A stretch of DNA of 51,506 nucleotides from an uncultured Gammaproteobacteria bacterium (GTDB taxonomy: Bacteria; Pseudomonadota; Gammaproteobacteria; Xanthomonadales; Xanthomonadaceae): positions 1-51,506 of the forward strand of contig CAJAPA010000064.1 of the NCBI GenBank assembly GCA_903942465.1, given 5' to 3'. Positions 38,500-49,287 of the stretch are shown one piece after another (the first letter of the stretch is position 1; each line of letters opens with the position of its first letter). Under the pieces are notes generated by a model. That model was not told the origin of the DNA and searched no databases. It worked only from the letters and a program-made list of their open reading frames with translations. The position numbers were made by a program, and so were the translations under genes.

Positions 38500-41400
38500 T
38501 GCTGCCATGGAAGGACCCCGCGCGCGTCCACGCGCTTGAAAACGCCCTGAACCAGCGCATCCTGATTCTGGACGGCGCCATGGGCACCATGATCCAGGCG
38601 CTCGGCCTCGAAGAAGCCGATTACCGCGGCGAACGCTTCAACGACGGCCTTGATGCCCTGCATGCCGCCGACCATGACCACCATGCCGGCTGCGGGTGCG
38701 GCAAGGATCTGAAAGGCAATAACGATCTGCTGTCGATTACCCGCCCGGATGTGATCTCCGACATCCATCGTCAATATCTGCTCGCCGGCGCCGACCTGAT
38801 TGAAACCAATACCTTCAATGCCACGCAGAGCTCGCAATCGGATTACCGTCTTGAACATCTGGCCTATGAACTGAATCAGGCCTCGGCCGCCCTGGCCCGG
38901 GAAGCCTGCGATGCCATGAGCTCGGAAACTCCCGACCGCCCCCGTTTCGTCATCGGCATCCTCGGACCAACCTCACGCACAGCCTCGATCAGCCCGGATG
39001 TCAACGACCCTGCCTTCCGCAATACCGACTTCGACACCCTATGCAGCCATTACCGGGAGGCCGCCAACGGTCTGATTGACGGCGGCGCCGATATCCTGAT
39101 GGTGGAAACCGTATTCGACACGCTCAATGCCAAAGCCGCGGTGTTTGCCATCGATGACGTGTTCCATGACCGGGGCTGGCGATTACCCCTGATGGTCTCG
39201 GGCACCATCACTGACCGCTCGGGACGGACCCTGTCAGGTCAAACCGCTGAAGCATTTTGGTATTCACTCAGGCACGCCAAACCCATGGCCGTGGGCTTGA
39301 ACTGCGCACTCGGCGCCAAAGATCTGCGGGCCCATCTGGACGTACTCAGCGGCTGTGCCGACACGTTCATTTCCTGTCATCCCAATGCAGGCCTGCCGAA
39401 CGCTTTCGGCGGCTATGACGAAAGCCCCGAGCAGATGGCTGAACAGTTGCGTGAATTCGCGCATTCAGGCCTTCTCAATATCGTTGGCGGCTGCTGCGGC
39501 ACCACCCCTGATCACATCCGGGCAATCGCAGCCGCCGTAGCCGGGGCCAAGCCGCGTTTAGTTCCAGATCTTCCTGCGTTGACGCGCCTATCCGGTCTGC
39601 AGCCTTTTGTCATCACGCCGAACATCAATTTCGTGAATGTCGGTGAACGGACAAACGTCACCGGTTCGGCGCAATTCAAGAAACTCGTGGTTCAAAAAGA
39701 GTTCGACAAGGCACTCACTGTCGCCAAACAGCAGGTGGACAATGGCGCACAGATCATCGACATCAACATGGACGATGGCATGTTGGACTCGGAGGCCGCG
39801 ATGACGCACTTCCTGCGTCTGGTCGCCTCCGAGCCGGACATCGCCCGGGTTCCGGTGATGATCGATTCTTCGAAATGGTCAGTGATTGAAGCCGGCCTGA
39901 AATGGGTCCAGGGCAAGTGCGTTGTCAATTCGATATCGCTCAAGGAAGGTGAAGCCGAATTCCTCCGGCAGGCCGACCTGGTTCACCGCCATGGCGCGGC
40001 CGTGGTCATCATGGCCTTCGATGAAACCGGACAGGCCGACACCCTGGAACGCAAGGTCGCCATCTGCAGCCGGGCATACGACCTCCTGACCGAAAAGCTC
40101 GGATTTCCGCCTGAAGACATCATTTTCGACCCCAACATTTTCGCCATTGGAACTGGTATCCGCGAACATGACGATTATGCCGTTGCCTTCATAACCGCCG
40201 CTGCCGAGCTGCGTCGGCGCTTTCCGCTTTCGCATGTTTCCGGCGGTGTATCCAACGTCAGCTTCAGCTTTAGGGGCAATACACCGCTGCGTGAAGCCAT
40301 CCACTCGGTTTTTCTCTACCACGCCATCCGTTCCGGCCTGGACATGGGCATCGTCAATGCCGGCGCGATGCCGCTCTACGATGACTTGGACCCGGAGCTG
40401 CGCACGCTCGTGGAAGCGTTGGTGCTCAACACCGACAGCGAGGCGACGGAAAAAGTGATGGCCCGTGCAGCCGCCTTCCAGTCAGTCCGCGCTGAAGACG
40501 ATCCGGCGGTTCTGGCCTGGCGCAGCTGGCCTGTCGCGGACCGACTGGCACATGCGCTTGTTCACGGCATTGATGCTTATGTCGAGACCGATACCGAAGA
40601 AGCCCGACTGGCAGCCGAACATCCCCTGCATGTCATCGAACAGCACCTGATGCGCGGCATGAACACGGTCGGTGATCTTTTTGGTTCCGGAAAAATGTTC
40701 CTGCCGCAGGTGATCAAATCGGCGCGGGTGATGAAGAAATCGGTCGCCCTGCTTCTCCCGCACATCGAAGCCCTGAAGGAAACCGGCAGTACGGACAGTT
40801 CGAATGGCCGAATCATCATGGCCACGGTCAAAGGCGATGTGCATGACATCGGCAAGAACATCGTCGGCGTGGTACTGGCCTGCAACAATTTCGAAATCAT
40901 CGATCTCGGCGTGATGGTGCCGGCACAGACCATCATCGATGCCGCCATCGAACACCGTGCGGTCGCCATCGGCCTGTCCGGCCTGATTACGCCGTCTTTG
41001 GAAGAAATGAGTCACATCGCCAAGGAAATGAACCGCCAGGGCATCACGCTGCCGCTGCTTATCGGCGGAGCGACCACCTCGCGCGCGCATACTGCCCTTA
41101 AAATCGCTCCGCACCATCAGCAACCGGTCATCTGGGTCAAGGATGCCTCGCGCGCTGTCGGTGTAGCGGCTGCCGTGTGTGCACCCGGGCAGAACCAGGA
41201 CTATTTGAAGGATATTGCCGAGGATTATGCGCAAATCCGATTACGGCATGCCCAAAAATCGGATGCCAAGGCGCTGGTTGCCCTCAGCGATGCCCGGAAC
41301 AATGCGCTGAAAATCGACTGGAACGACCACAGGCAGGTCTCGCCGCTATTCACGGGCACCCGTGTTCTGGATGACATACCGCTCGACACGCTGACGCCCT

Positions 41401-42233
41401 ACTTCGACTGGACCCCGTTCTTCCAGAGCTGGGAGCTTTCCGGTAGGTATCCCGCGATCCTTGACGATGCCGTGGTCGGCAACCAGGCGCGTGCGCTGTT
41501 TGCCGATGCCCAGGAGATGCTGGCACGGATCGTTTGCGAGAAATGGCTGCGTGCACGCGCGGTTATCGGCATTTGGCCGGCATCCAGCAAAGGCGAGGAT
41601 GTAATACTCGACACGGCGAACGGCCATTGCCTGCTGCACTTCCTGCGGCAGCAGGCGCAGAAACCCGAGACCCGTCCGAATCTTTGTCTGGCGGACTTCA
41701 TCGCACCCGAGAATGATTACATCGGCGCTTTTGCGGTCAACTGCGGTGAAGGTGTGGACGCCCGGGCACGTGCATTCGAGCAGGAACACGATGACTATTC
41801 CGCCATCCTGCTCAAGGCCCTGGCCGATCGGTTTGCCGAAGCCTGTACGGAATGGCTGCACCGCAAAGTCCGTACTGAGTTCTGGCCCTACGCCGACGAT
41901 GAAGCCTTTGACCATGACGCGTTGATTGAAGAACGCTATCAAGGCATCCGGCCGGCCCCGGGTTATCCGGCCTGCCCCGATCACAGCGAGAAGCGGAGTC
42001 TATTCGCTTTACTCGGTGCCGAAACCGCGATCGATCTGCATTTGACCGAAAATTTCGCCATGCATCCTGCATCTGCGGTGAGCGGCTATTATTTCGCGCA
42101 CCCGCAGAGCCAGTATTTCGTGGTCGGCAGGCTCGGGCGCGACCAACTCGTCGATTATGCGCAGCGCAAGGGCATCACGCTGATCCAGGCCGAAAAGTTT
42201 CTGGCCGCGAATCTGGATTACGACCCGGAATGA
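38499..42233 (+). CDS. metH: Cobalamin-dependent methionine synthase (full length)
   Basis: [25 protein letters not shown]...[69 protein letters not shown]-terminal activation domain [15 protein letters not shown]. Confidence 0.97.
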   Translation: MLPWKDPARVHALENALNQRILILDGAMGTMIQALGLEEADYRGERFNDGLDALHAADHDHHAGCGCGKDLKGNNDLLSITRPDVISDIHRQYLLAGADLIETNTFNATQSSQSDYRLEHLAYELNQASAALAREACDAMSSETPDRPRFVIGILGPTSRTASISPDVNDPAFRNTDFDTLCSHYREAANGLIDGGADILMVETVFDTLNAKAAVFAIDDVFHDRGWRLPLMVSGTITDRSGRTLSGQTAEAFWYSLRHAKPMAVGLNCALGAKDLRAHLDVLSGCADTFISCHPNAGLPNAFGGYDESPEQMAEQLREFAHSGLLNIVGGCCGTTPDHIRAIAAAVAGAKPRLVPDLPALTRLSGLQPFVITPNINFVNVGERTNVTGSAQFKKLVVQKEFDKALTVAKQQVDNGAQIIDINMDDGMLDSEAAMTHFLRLVASEPDIARVPVMIDSSKWSVIEAGLKWVQGKCVVNSISLKEGEAEFLRQADLVHRHGAAVVIMAFDETGQADTLERKVAICSRAYDLLTEKLGFPPEDIIFDPNIFAIGTGIREHDDYAVAFITAAAELRRRFPLSHVSGGVSNVSFSFRGNTPLREAIHSVFLYHAIRSGLDMGIVNAGAMPLYDDLDPELRTLVEALVLNTDSEATEKVMARAAAFQSVRAEDDPAVLAWRSWPVADRLAHALVHGIDAYVETDTEEARLAAEHPLHVIEQHLMRGMNTVGDLFGSGKMFLPQVIKSARVMKKSVALLLPHIEALKETGSTDSSNGRIIMATVKGDVHDIGKNIVGVVLACNNFEIIDLGVMVPAQTIIDAAIEHRAVAIGLSGLITPSLEEMSHIAKEMNRQGITLPLLIGGATTSRAHTALKIAPHHQQPVIWVKDASRAVGVAAAVCAPGQNQDYLKDIAEDYAQIRLRHAQKSDAKALVALSDARNNALKIDWNDHRQVSPLFTGTRVLDDIPLDTLTPYFDWTPFFQSWELSGRYPAILDDAVVGNQARALFADAQEMLARIVCEKWLRARAVIGIWPASSKGEDVILDTANGHCLLHFLRQQAQKPETRPNLCLADFIAPENDYIGAFAVNCGEGVDARARAFEQEHDDYSAILLKALADRFAEACTEWLHRKVRTEFWPYADDEAFDHDALIEERYQGIRPAPGYPACPDHSEKRSLFALLGAETAIDLHLTENFAMHPASAVSGYYFAHPQSQYFVVGRLGRDQLVDYAQRKGITLIQAEKFLAANLDYDPE

Positions 42234-42824
42234 CTACCAGATGAGATCGTCAGGAACCTTGAATTTCGGATCGTCATAGCCCTCCGGAAGGGCTTCCTCA
42301 TTGCCGTCGCAATACAGGGCAACCAGGGATGGCAGGAGCGCACGCACGGCCAGAACGGTTTCGCGGGCGGTCAGGCAATAACGGCCGTTGTATTGAACCA
42401 CGCCAAGCTCACCGGCATTGAGTGCATTCAATTGGCCGCCCGTGACATAGATGCGCTTTATTTTTCCGCCGTAGGAGAAATGCCGGGCGATATCGGCATC
42501 GGCGGCATTCAAAATGCCGCCATCAAGCAGCTTGCCGACCTGTTCCTTGGCGGCTTTTTTCTGCTGGGCAGCGATCTGCTTGGCCTGTTCCGCCGCGTCA
42601 CGCTCGCGCTTTTCCTGTTGGGTTCGCAGGGCAAAGGCCCTGGCCAGATCGATTTCTTCCCGGGTCTGGCGCGGCTTCGGCTTTCCGCCATGCCTGGTGC
42701 GGTCGGTTGTTTTGGGCTGGACCGCCTTGGGAGATGGACGAACCGATGCCTCGGGCTTGCGTTCGGGTTTCGGCACCTGCTTGAAACCGAGGCCAAGCAA
42801 TTGGTCTTTCAGGGAGTTGCTCAT
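42234..42824 (-). CDS. DUF2058 family protein (YaiL-like)
   Basis: MSNSLKDQLLGLGFKQVPKPERKPE...RAFALRTQQEKRERDAAEQ...YNGRYCLTARETVLAVRAL. Confidence 0.85.
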   Translation of the reverse strand: MSNSLKDQLLGLGFKQVPKPERKPEASVRPSPKAVQPKTTDRTRHGGKPKPRQTREEIDLARAFALRTQQEKRERDAAEQAKQIAAQQKKAAKEQVGKLLDGGILNAADADIARHFSYGGKIKRIYVTGGQLNALNAGELGVVQYNGRYCLTARETVLAVRALLPSLVALYCDGNEEALPEGYDDPKFKVPDDLIW

Positions 42825-42828
42825 GGGC

Positions 42829-43044
42829 TCAATAATGGGGCGGCGGCGGTTCGGTTCCGGAATCGCCGGGAACCATGTTGCGCAGGGCCTTCAGCTCATC
42901 GAGCGCGCGGCGAAGCTGCTCGGATTGCCGGTAAACCTCCATGCGCGATTCAGCAAGGGCATCGCTCAACTCGCCGAGCGCATGCTCCTGGAAACTCAGG
43001 CGCATTTCCAGTTCGGCGATACGGTCCTCGGAACTGCCGGACAT
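42829..43044 (-). CDS. slyX: SlyX family protein
   Basis: 71 aa, DRIAELEMRLSFQEHALGELSDALAESRMEVYRQSEQLRRALDELKALR...PPPPHY. Confidence 0.88.
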   Translation of the reverse strand: MSGSSEDRIAELEMRLSFQEHALGELSDALAESRMEVYRQSEQLRRALDELKALRNMVPGDSGTEPPPPHY

Positions 43045-43046
43045 GA

Positions 43047-44390
43047 TCAGCTGTTCCGGATGATGCTGCGACCGCGGCCGATGCCGTAGTAGGCGATGCC
43101 AGCCTGTTCGACCGTTTCCGGATCATAGATATTCCGGCCATCGAACACCACGGCCGCCGACAGCTGCTGCTTGAGCTGGGCGAAATCGGGGCTGCGGAAA
43201 TTCTTCCATTCGGTGACCACGACCAGAGCATCGGCATTCTGTAGGGCGGCGCTGGCGGTTCCCACCAGCATGAGGTCATCGCGCTGGCCGAAAACTCGTT
43301 CGGCCTCATGCATCGCTTCCGGATCGAATGCCTGTACCCTGGCGCCCGCGTTCCACAGACTGGCGAGCAGATTGCGGCTCGATGCGGCCCGCATGTCATC
43401 GGTGTTGGGTTTGAATGACAATCCCCAGACCGCAAAGGTCTTGCCTTGAAGCTCGCCCTCGAAATGGCGGCTGATGAGATCGAACAATTTGTCTTTCTGA
43501 CGGTCGTTGACCGCTTCAACGGCCGTGAGTATCTGGGCTTCATAGCCGTGTTGGCGGGCGGTACGCTCGAGCGCCTGAACATCCTTGGGAAAGCACGAAC
43601 CGCCGTATCCCGCCCCGGGGTAGATGAAGCTGTAGCCGATGCGCGGATCGGAGCCGATGCCGTGTCGGACCATTTCGATATCGGCTCCGACGCGCTCGGC
43701 GATATTGGCCATTTCGTTCATGAAACTGATCTTGGTGGCCAGCATGGCATTTGCCGCGTATTTGGTCAGTTCGGCGGAACGCACATCCATGGCAACGATG
43801 CGGTCGTGGTTTCGGTTGAACGGCGCATAGAGTTTCTTCAGGACTTCCAGCGCCTTGCCCGACTTGGCTCCTATCACGATCCGGTCCGGACGCATGCAAT
43901 CCTTCACCGCATCGCCTTCCTTCAGAAACTCGGGATTGGAAACCACATCGAACGGCATCTGCACACCACGGGTTTGAAGGGCCGCGGTGATGGCGGCCTC
44001 GACGCGGTCGGCAGTACCGACCGGCACGGTCGATTTGTTGACCACCACGGCATAGTGCGTCAGATGCCGGCCAATGGTGTCGGCCACGGCCAGAACATAT
44101 TGCAGATCCGCACTGCCATCCTCGTCGGGCGGCGTGCCCACGGCGATGAATATGATGTCGCCGTGAGCCACAGCCGATACGGCATCGGTAGTGAACTGAA
44201 GACGTCCTTCCTGGTGATTCTGAACCACCATCGGCGTCAGACCCGGCTCGAAAATCGGAATCTGCCCCTTGTTCAGGCCATCCACCTTCGCGCTATCGAT
44301 GTCAACACAGACCACCTGATTGCCCATTTCGGCCAAGCAGGTGCCTGTGACCAAACCAACATATCCGGTACCGAATACAGTAACTTTCAT
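43047..44390 (-). CDS. ugd: UDP-glucose 6-dehydrogenase
   Basis: [65 protein letters not shown]. Confidence 0.97.
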   Translation of the reverse strand: MKVTVFGTGYVGLVTGTCLAEMGNQVVCVDIDSAKVDGLNKGQIPIFEPGLTPMVVQNHQEGRLQFTTDAVSAVAHGDIIFIAVGTPPDEDGSADLQYVLAVADTIGRHLTHYAVVVNKSTVPVGTADRVEAAITAALQTRGVQMPFDVVSNPEFLKEGDAVKDCMRPDRIVIGAKSGKALEVLKKLYAPFNRNHDRIVAMDVRSAELTKYAANAMLATKISFMNEMANIAERVGADIEMVRHGIGSDPRIGYSFIYPGAGYGGSCFPKDVQALERTARQHGYEAQILTAVEAVNDRQKDKLFDLISRHFEGELQGKTFAVWGLSFKPNTDDMRAASSRNLLASLWNAGARVQAFDPEAMHEAERVFGQRDDLMLVGTASAALQNADALVVVTEWKNFRSPDFAQLKQQLSAAVVFDGRNIYDPETVEQAGIAYYGIGRGRSIIRNS

Positions 44391-44420
44391 GCAGACATCC
44401 TTGGCTTTTGACCTACCGGA

Positions 44421-45242
44421 TTACTGGCCTGCAGGCATTTCAGGTGCTTCACCGGCCGGACGCGCTTTGGTTTCCAGCAGTTCGACTTCGAACACCACGG
44501 CCGCATTCGGACCGATGACAGGCGGGCTGCCCATTTCGCCCCAACCCAATTCACTGGGAATCCAGAGTTTGTATTTGCTGCCGACCGACATCAGCTTGAC
44601 GCCTTCAGCCCAGCCCGGAACCACTTCGGCCAGGGAAAATTGGGCCGGTTCGTTGCGTTCATAGGAGCTGTCGAACGGCGTGCCATCGATCAATGTTCCC
44701 TTGTAATGCACTTTCACCAGAGCATCATCGGTTGCCGGCTTGGCGCCGGAACCCTGGCGCAGGACCTGATACTGCAGGCCGCTGGCCGTGGTGATGACGC
44801 CCGGTGCGCCTTTGTTCTTGGCCAGGAAAGCCTTGCCGGCTTCGAGATTCTTCTTCGGCAATTCGGCGGCGACTTTTTCGGCGTGCGCCTGCAGTTTCAC
44901 GCTGAAGGCCTCACGGATTTGCGTGTGCTGCGCTTCGCTGACCAGCGGCTTGTCGGCCATCTGGTCGCGCATGCCTTTGGTCAGCATGTCGACGTCGATT
45001 TCCTGTTCGATTTCCTTGAGCGACTTGGCGATGTCCATGCCGATCATGTAACTGACCTGCTTGCGCTCGGTATTCATTCCGGACAGACCCTTGACGGTTT
45101 CGGAACCGCTGGCAGTGCTGGTAATGGCATCGGCCGACTTCGCGGCACCATCGGCCCCTTTTTCATCTTTGCTGCAGGCGGACAGGCTGACGCACATCAG
45201 GGCACCGGCCATCACCAAGGCTACGGGTTGCTTGAACTTCAT
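44421..45242 (-). CDS. FKBP-type peptidyl-prolyl cis-trans isomerase, exported
   Basis: Signal/lipobox region LMCVSLSACS; FKBP_N region and VKVHYKGTLIDGTPFDSSYERNEPAQFSLAEVVPGWAEGVKLMSVGSKYKLWIPSELGWGE. Confidence 0.93.
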   Translation of the reverse strand: MKFKQPVALVMAGALMCVSLSACSKDEKGADGAAKSADAITSTASGSETVKGLSGMNTERKQVSYMIGMDIAKSLKEIEQEIDVDMLTKGMRDQMADKPLVSEAQHTQIREAFSVKLQAHAEKVAAELPKKNLEAGKAFLAKNKGAPGVITTASGLQYQVLRQGSGAKPATDDALVKVHYKGTLIDGTPFDSSYERNEPAQFSLAEVVPGWAEGVKLMSVGSKYKLWIPSELGWGEMGSPPVIGPNAAVVFEVELLETKARPAGEAPEMPAGQ

Positions 45243-45317
45243 CGGAAATCTACTCCACGTTGAGAAGCCACTATTGTCCTTGCAAAAGCGGCTCAGGGCA
45301 AACGAAACTTTCAGGAT

Positions 45318-45869
45318 TTATTTGGCGGCCAGCGCCGCTTCGATTTTGGCCACCAGCTGGGCGTCATCGGGCTTGACCTTGCTCGGGAAGCTGCCAATGA
45401 CATTGCCTTTGCGGTCGATGAGGAATTTATGGAAATTCCAGCCGGGCTCGTCCCCCGTGACTGCTTTGAAATCGCGGTAAATGCCGGTGGCATCATTGCC
45501 CTTCACATGCACTTTCTCGAACATCGGGAACTTGACGCCGTAAGTCAGCGTGCAGAATTCCTTGATTTCCTTCTCGCTGCCGGGATCCTGCCCCATGAAG
45601 TCATTGGACGGAAAACCCAGAACGGCAAAGCCTTTGCTTTGATATTTGGCATTCATGGCCTCGAGCGCCTCGAATTGCGGGGTGTAACCGCATTTGCTGG
45701 CGGTATTGACCACCAAAAGCACCTTGCCGGAATAGGTTTTCTTGAAATTGACCTGCTCTTTACCCGCCAAAGTCCGGTACTGATGCGCCAACACATCGGT
45801 CTTTGCGACCGCTAATGACGAGGCGAACACTAAACCTAAAGCAATATATCCCATTGATTTCATTTTCAT
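45318..45869 (-). CDS. Glutathione peroxidase family protein with N-terminal signal peptide
   Basis: KVLLVVNTASKCGYTPQFEALEAMNAKY...VLGFPSNDFMGQDPGSEKEIKEFC...WNFHKFLIDRKGNVIGSF; start chosen at MKMKSMGYIALGLVFASSLAVA. Confidence 0.9.
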   Translation of the reverse strand: MKMKSMGYIALGLVFASSLAVAKTDVLAHQYRTLAGKEQVNFKKTYSGKVLLVVNTASKCGYTPQFEALEAMNAKYQSKGFAVLGFPSNDFMGQDPGSEKEIKEFCTLTYGVKFPMFEKVHVKGNDATGIYRDFKAVTGDEPGWNFHKFLIDRKGNVIGSFPSKVKPDDAQLVAKIEAALAAK

Positions 45870-45938
45870 TATGGCTTTCCTTGGTCGCATTCCTGAATGG
45901 AATATGAAGAACTTAGCAGTGACAGGATGAATTTCTTG

Positions 45939-45966
45939 TTGACAGTAAAAAATATACTGTTATAGT
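45939..45966 (+). promoter_or_regulatory. Sigma70-type promoter with inverted repeat in the spacer
   Basis: TTGACA (45939-45944)-N16-TATAGT (45961-45966); inverted repeat ACAGTA-N7-TACTGT (45942-45960) fills the spacer. Confidence 0.7.
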
Positions 45967-46005
45967 TACCTACAACACCTAACGCATACACCACTGGAGT
46001 TCCCC

Positions 46006-46257
46006 ATGGCACTTTCACTGAAAAACACGGCCATCAGCCTAACACTTTCGGGCCTGCTGTTGTTTGCGGGCTACCTGAGCGGCGAGGCGCCGGCCAGCGC
46101 CGCCACCGCCGCCGGCTTTGCCGCATCCTCCGCCAACTCCTCGGTGCAGGGCAATGCCAATGTCGGCAAGAGCCAGGCTGCCAAGAAAGCCAAACGTGCC
46201 TTCGGCAGCCCGTATTTCTCATTCGGTAAATCCAATCTGCCGACAGGAGCCCGCTAA
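46006..46257 (+). CDS. Small exported or membrane-anchored protein of unknown function
   Basis: 83 aa: hydrophobic N-terminus (SLTLSGLLLFAGYLSGEAPASAATA), then Ala/Ser/Asn-rich region and FGSPYFSFGKSNLPTGAR tail; stop overlaps the next ATG (TAATG). Confidence 0.75.
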   Translation: MALSLKNTAISLTLSGLLLFAGYLSGEAPASAATAAGFAASSANSSVQGNANVGKSQAAKKAKRAFGSPYFSFGKSNLPTGAR

Positions 46258-46622
46258 TGAGCATTCAATGGAGCGACAACAGCCCGATCTACCGCCAACT
46301 GAAAGACAAATTGGTCGGCATGATGCTGGACGGCGACATCAAACCCGGCGATGCCCTGCCCTCGGTCCGGCAGATCGCCGCGGAATACCAGCTCAATCCG
46401 ATTACCGTATCCCGCGCGTTCCAGGAGCTTGCCGATGAAAACGTGGTGGAAAAGCGCCGCGGTCTCGGCATGTACATGAGCGAGAACGCCAAGGACCAGC
46501 TGCTGACGAGCGAGAAACAGCGCTTCCTGCAGGATGAATGGCCCGTCATCGCGGCCCGCATCAAACGCCTGGGCCTGCAGCCCGAACATTTATTCGCATC
46601 CAACAAGGGAGAACAAGCATGA
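46257..46622 (+). CDS. GntR-family (YtrA subfamily) transcriptional regulator
   Basis: SPIYRQLKDKLVGMMLDGDIKPGDALPSVRQIAAEYQLNPITVSRAFQELADENVVEKRRGLGMYM; short C-terminal region (121 aa). Confidence 0.92.
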   Translation: MSIQWSDNSPIYRQLKDKLVGMMLDGDIKPGDALPSVRQIAAEYQLNPITVSRAFQELADENVVEKRRGLGMYMSENAKDQLLTSEKQRFLQDEWPVIAARIKRLGLQPEHLFASNKGEQA

Positions 46623-47476
46623 GCAGCGTCCTTCACGCTACCGCGCTGAGCAAACACTACGGCAAGCAGGCCGCGGTCGACAGGGTCAATCTGGAAATCC
46701 AGCCCGGCCGCATCGTCGGCTTGATCGGCCCGAACGGTTCCGGCAAAACCACCACGCTAAAAGCCGCACTCGGCCTGATCCCCTTCGAAGGTGAACTGAA
46801 GGTCCTCGGTTTCGATCCACGCACCCAGCGCGATGACCTGATGAAAGAAGTCTGCTTCATCGCCGACGTGGCTGTGCTTCCCCGCTGGATGCGCGTCCGC
46901 GATGCCCTCGATTTCGTGGCGGGAACCCATCCTAAATTCGACCGCAGCAAGGCCGATGCCTATCTGGCCAAAACCAAGCTGAAGCCGACCATGAAGGTCA
47001 AGGAAATGTCGAAAGGCATGATCGTGCAGCTGCATCTGGCCATCGTCATGTCGATCGATGCCAAGCTGCTGGTGCTGGACGAACCGACCCTGGGTCTGGA
47101 CATCCTCTACCGCAAGCAGTTCTACCAGAATCTGCTGGAGGAATACTTCGATGAAGGCAAGACCATCATCGTCACCACCCACCAGGTCGAGGAAATCGAA
47201 CATATCCTCAGCGATCTGATTTTCATCCGCGAAGGAAAAATCACCCTGAACACCAGCATGGATGAAATCGCCGAACGCTTTACCGAAGTGATGGTCGGTT
47301 CCGAACATTACGCCGCTGCCAAGGCACTCGGTCCAATCGACGAACGATCGGTGTTCGGCAAGACCGTTTTCCTGTTCGACGGCATCAACCGCAATACCCT
47401 GGCGCCGCTTGGCGACATGAAGACGCCAGGCATCGCCGACCTGTTTGTCGCCACCATGAAAGGAACCTACGCATGA
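46619..47476 (+). CDS. ABC transporter ATP-binding protein
   Basis: GLIGPNGSGKTTTLKAALGL (Walker A), KEMSKGMIVQLHLAIVM (degenerate signature), LLVLDEPTLGLD (Walker B), TTHQVEEIEHILSD. Confidence 0.94.
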   Translation: MSSVLHATALSKHYGKQAAVDRVNLEIQPGRIVGLIGPNGSGKTTTLKAALGLIPFEGELKVLGFDPRTQRDDLMKEVCFIADVAVLPRWMRVRDALDFVAGTHPKFDRSKADAYLAKTKLKPTMKVKEMSKGMIVQLHLAIVMSIDAKLLVLDEPTLGLDILYRKQFYQNLLEEYFDEGKTIIVTTHQVEEIEHILSDLIFIREGKITLNTSMDEIAERFTEVMVGSEHYAAAKALGPIDERSVFGKTVFLFDGINRNTLAPLGDMKTPGIADLFVATMKGTYA

Positions 47477-48441
47477 ACACGATGAAATGGCTTTTGAAAC
47501 GCGAATACTGGGAACACAAGGGCGGCTTCTTCTGGGCTCCCGTGGTGGTCTCCGGACTTCTGGCCCTGCTGACCATCGGTTCCATGTTGTTCGCGACCGT
47601 GGCAGGAAGCCAAGGCAGCTTCCATCTGGATGGCAATAATGCCGCCATCAACCTGCAGCAGGCCCTCAACGACATCACGGATCCTCAGAAGATCGAGTTC
47701 GCCAAGGGGCTGGCTGTCGGTTACCCGGCCGTGGCCATGCCGCTGATGTTCACGCTCGGCTTCGTGGTGTTCTTCTACTGCCTCGGCTGTCTGTATGACG
47801 AACGCAAGGACCGTAGCATCCTGTTCTGGAAATCGCTGCCGGTTTCCGACCGCGACACCGTGGTTTCCAAGGCCCTGATGGCTCTGGTGGTCGGTCCGAT
47901 CATTGCCATTGCTTTCGCTCTGGCGCTGTCCCTGGTGGTCCTGTTCATCCTGATGGTGCTGGCGGCCTTCCATGGCCTGAACCTGTTCGGCCTGGTGCTG
48001 GGCGATGCCAACTTCTATCTGGTCATCGCGCAGATCGTCAGCTTCATCCCGGTTTATGTGCTTTGGGCGCTGCCGACCGTCGGCTACCTGATGTTTGTCT
48101 CCAGCTGGGCCAAGACCAAACCCTTCCTGTGGGCGGTCGGCGTCCCGGTCGTGGGTGGCGTCATCCTGACCTGGGTCAATGCCCTTGCCGGCTCTCCCTT
48201 CGTGCTGGAAAGCTACTGGAAAATCATTGTGGCCCGCGGTCTGGGCAGCGTGTTCCCCGGATCCTGGCTTGGCCAGGTCGCCGAAACCAACGTCAACATG
48301 AATCCGGACAATGCCGTCAGCGTGCTGCTCGCCAATACCTACAGCCTGCTGGGCACGGCCAATCTTTGGATCGGCGTCGTCATCGGACTGGTCTTCCTCG
48401 CCGGAGCGGTCAGAATGCGTCGCTACCGCGACGAAGGTTAA
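47473..48441 (+). CDS. ABC transporter permease
   Basis: Multiple hydrophobic segments (WAPVVVSGLLALLTIGSMLFATVAG; AVAMPLMFTLGFVVFFYCLGCLYDERKDRSILFWKSLPVSD; IIAIAFALALSLVVLFILMVLAAF); ATGA overlap with the ATPase gene. Confidence 0.9.
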   Translation: MNTMKWLLKREYWEHKGGFFWAPVVVSGLLALLTIGSMLFATVAGSQGSFHLDGNNAAINLQQALNDITDPQKIEFAKGLAVGYPAVAMPLMFTLGFVVFFYCLGCLYDERKDRSILFWKSLPVSDRDTVVSKALMALVVGPIIAIAFALALSLVVLFILMVLAAFHGLNLFGLVLGDANFYLVIAQIVSFIPVYVLWALPTVGYLMFVSSWAKTKPFLWAVGVPVVGGVILTWVNALAGSPFVLESYWKIIVARGLGSVFPGSWLGQVAETNVNMNPDNAVSVLLANTYSLLGTANLWIGVVIGLVFLAGAVRMRRYRDEG

Positions 48442-48509
48442 GATGTCCCGTGCCGGGGCGGATTTTCCGCTCCGGCTTCCCCGGAATCATTCACAGGAAA
48501 GACCCGACC

Positions 48510-49157
48510 ATGAAAACCACCCGCTATCTGCCACTGGCCCTGCTGACCGCAATGCTCGCCGCCTGCAATGCCGACAACACCGCACAGACCGTCGAAGGCA
48601 TCAAGGCCGATGTTGCCAAGGACATCGAAGCCGACATGAACAAGGCCATTGCCGAAGCCAAAGCCGACCTGACCGATATCACCATAACGATGCAGGACGG
48701 CGGCAAGGCGACTATCACTGCAAATGGCGATCTCAGCATTGCCGGACAAGCGGTGACGCTGAGCACGGAACAACGTGAACTCACCAAACAGTACTATGCC
48801 GCGACCAAGCAGATTGCGATGCAGGGTCTGGAAATCGGCAAGGAAAGCGCGAAATTGGCGACCCAGGCCATCGGCAGCGCCCTCGGCGGTATCATCAGCG
48901 GCAAGAACGAGGCCGAAATCGAGAAGACGGTGGAAGCCAAGGCCGGTAATATCAAGCTCGTCGCCGACAAACTCTGTGCCAGCGCGCTTGAATTGCAAGC
49001 TATCGAGAAAAAACTGACTGCGGATCTTCCACAGTTCAAACCCGAACCGATGACCGTGGAGCAAGGCATGGACGGCTGCAGCGTGCACACCGCGGACAGT
49101 ATCAACATCGATATGGGTGAATCGACGCAGAATGCCGAAACAGCACCGAAACCCTGA
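48510..49157 (+). CDS. Putative lipoprotein, DUF2884/YggN-like
   Basis: MKTTRYLPLALLTAMLAACNAD lipobox; ITANGDLSIAGQAVTLSTEQRELTKQYYAATKQ resembles the YggN-family arrangement. ORF-track start at 48063 rejected because it overlaps the permease. Confidence 0.65.
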   Translation: MKTTRYLPLALLTAMLAACNADNTAQTVEGIKADVAKDIEADMNKAIAEAKADLTDITITMQDGGKATITANGDLSIAGQAVTLSTEQRELTKQYYAATKQIAMQGLEIGKESAKLATQAIGSALGGIISGKNEAEIEKTVEAKAGNIKLVADKLCASALELQAIEKKLTADLPQFKPEPMTVEQGMDGCSVHTADSINIDMGESTQNAETAPKP

Positions 49158-49174
49158 TCCGATTTTACTGAATG

Positions 49175-49205
49175 AAAAACCCCGGCTTGCCGGGGTATTT
49201 TTTTG
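49175..49205 (+). terminator. Rho-independent terminator of the GntR/ABC operon
   Basis: ACCCCGGC-TT-GCCGGGGT (49179-49196) followed by ATTTTTTT. Confidence 0.9.
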
Positions 49206-49287
49206 AAGCCATGACGACTTGCATCCCAAGCCAATCGGTATAGAATTGGGGTCGGGAGTTTCCATCATCACATGACACGGCAGACCC

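Noticed and set aside
48063-48509. N-terminal 149 aa of the 364 aa ORF ending at 49157
   Set aside because: Overlaps the permease gene in another frame; the real start is MKTTRYLPLALLTAMLAAC at 48510, with a signal peptide and lipobox.
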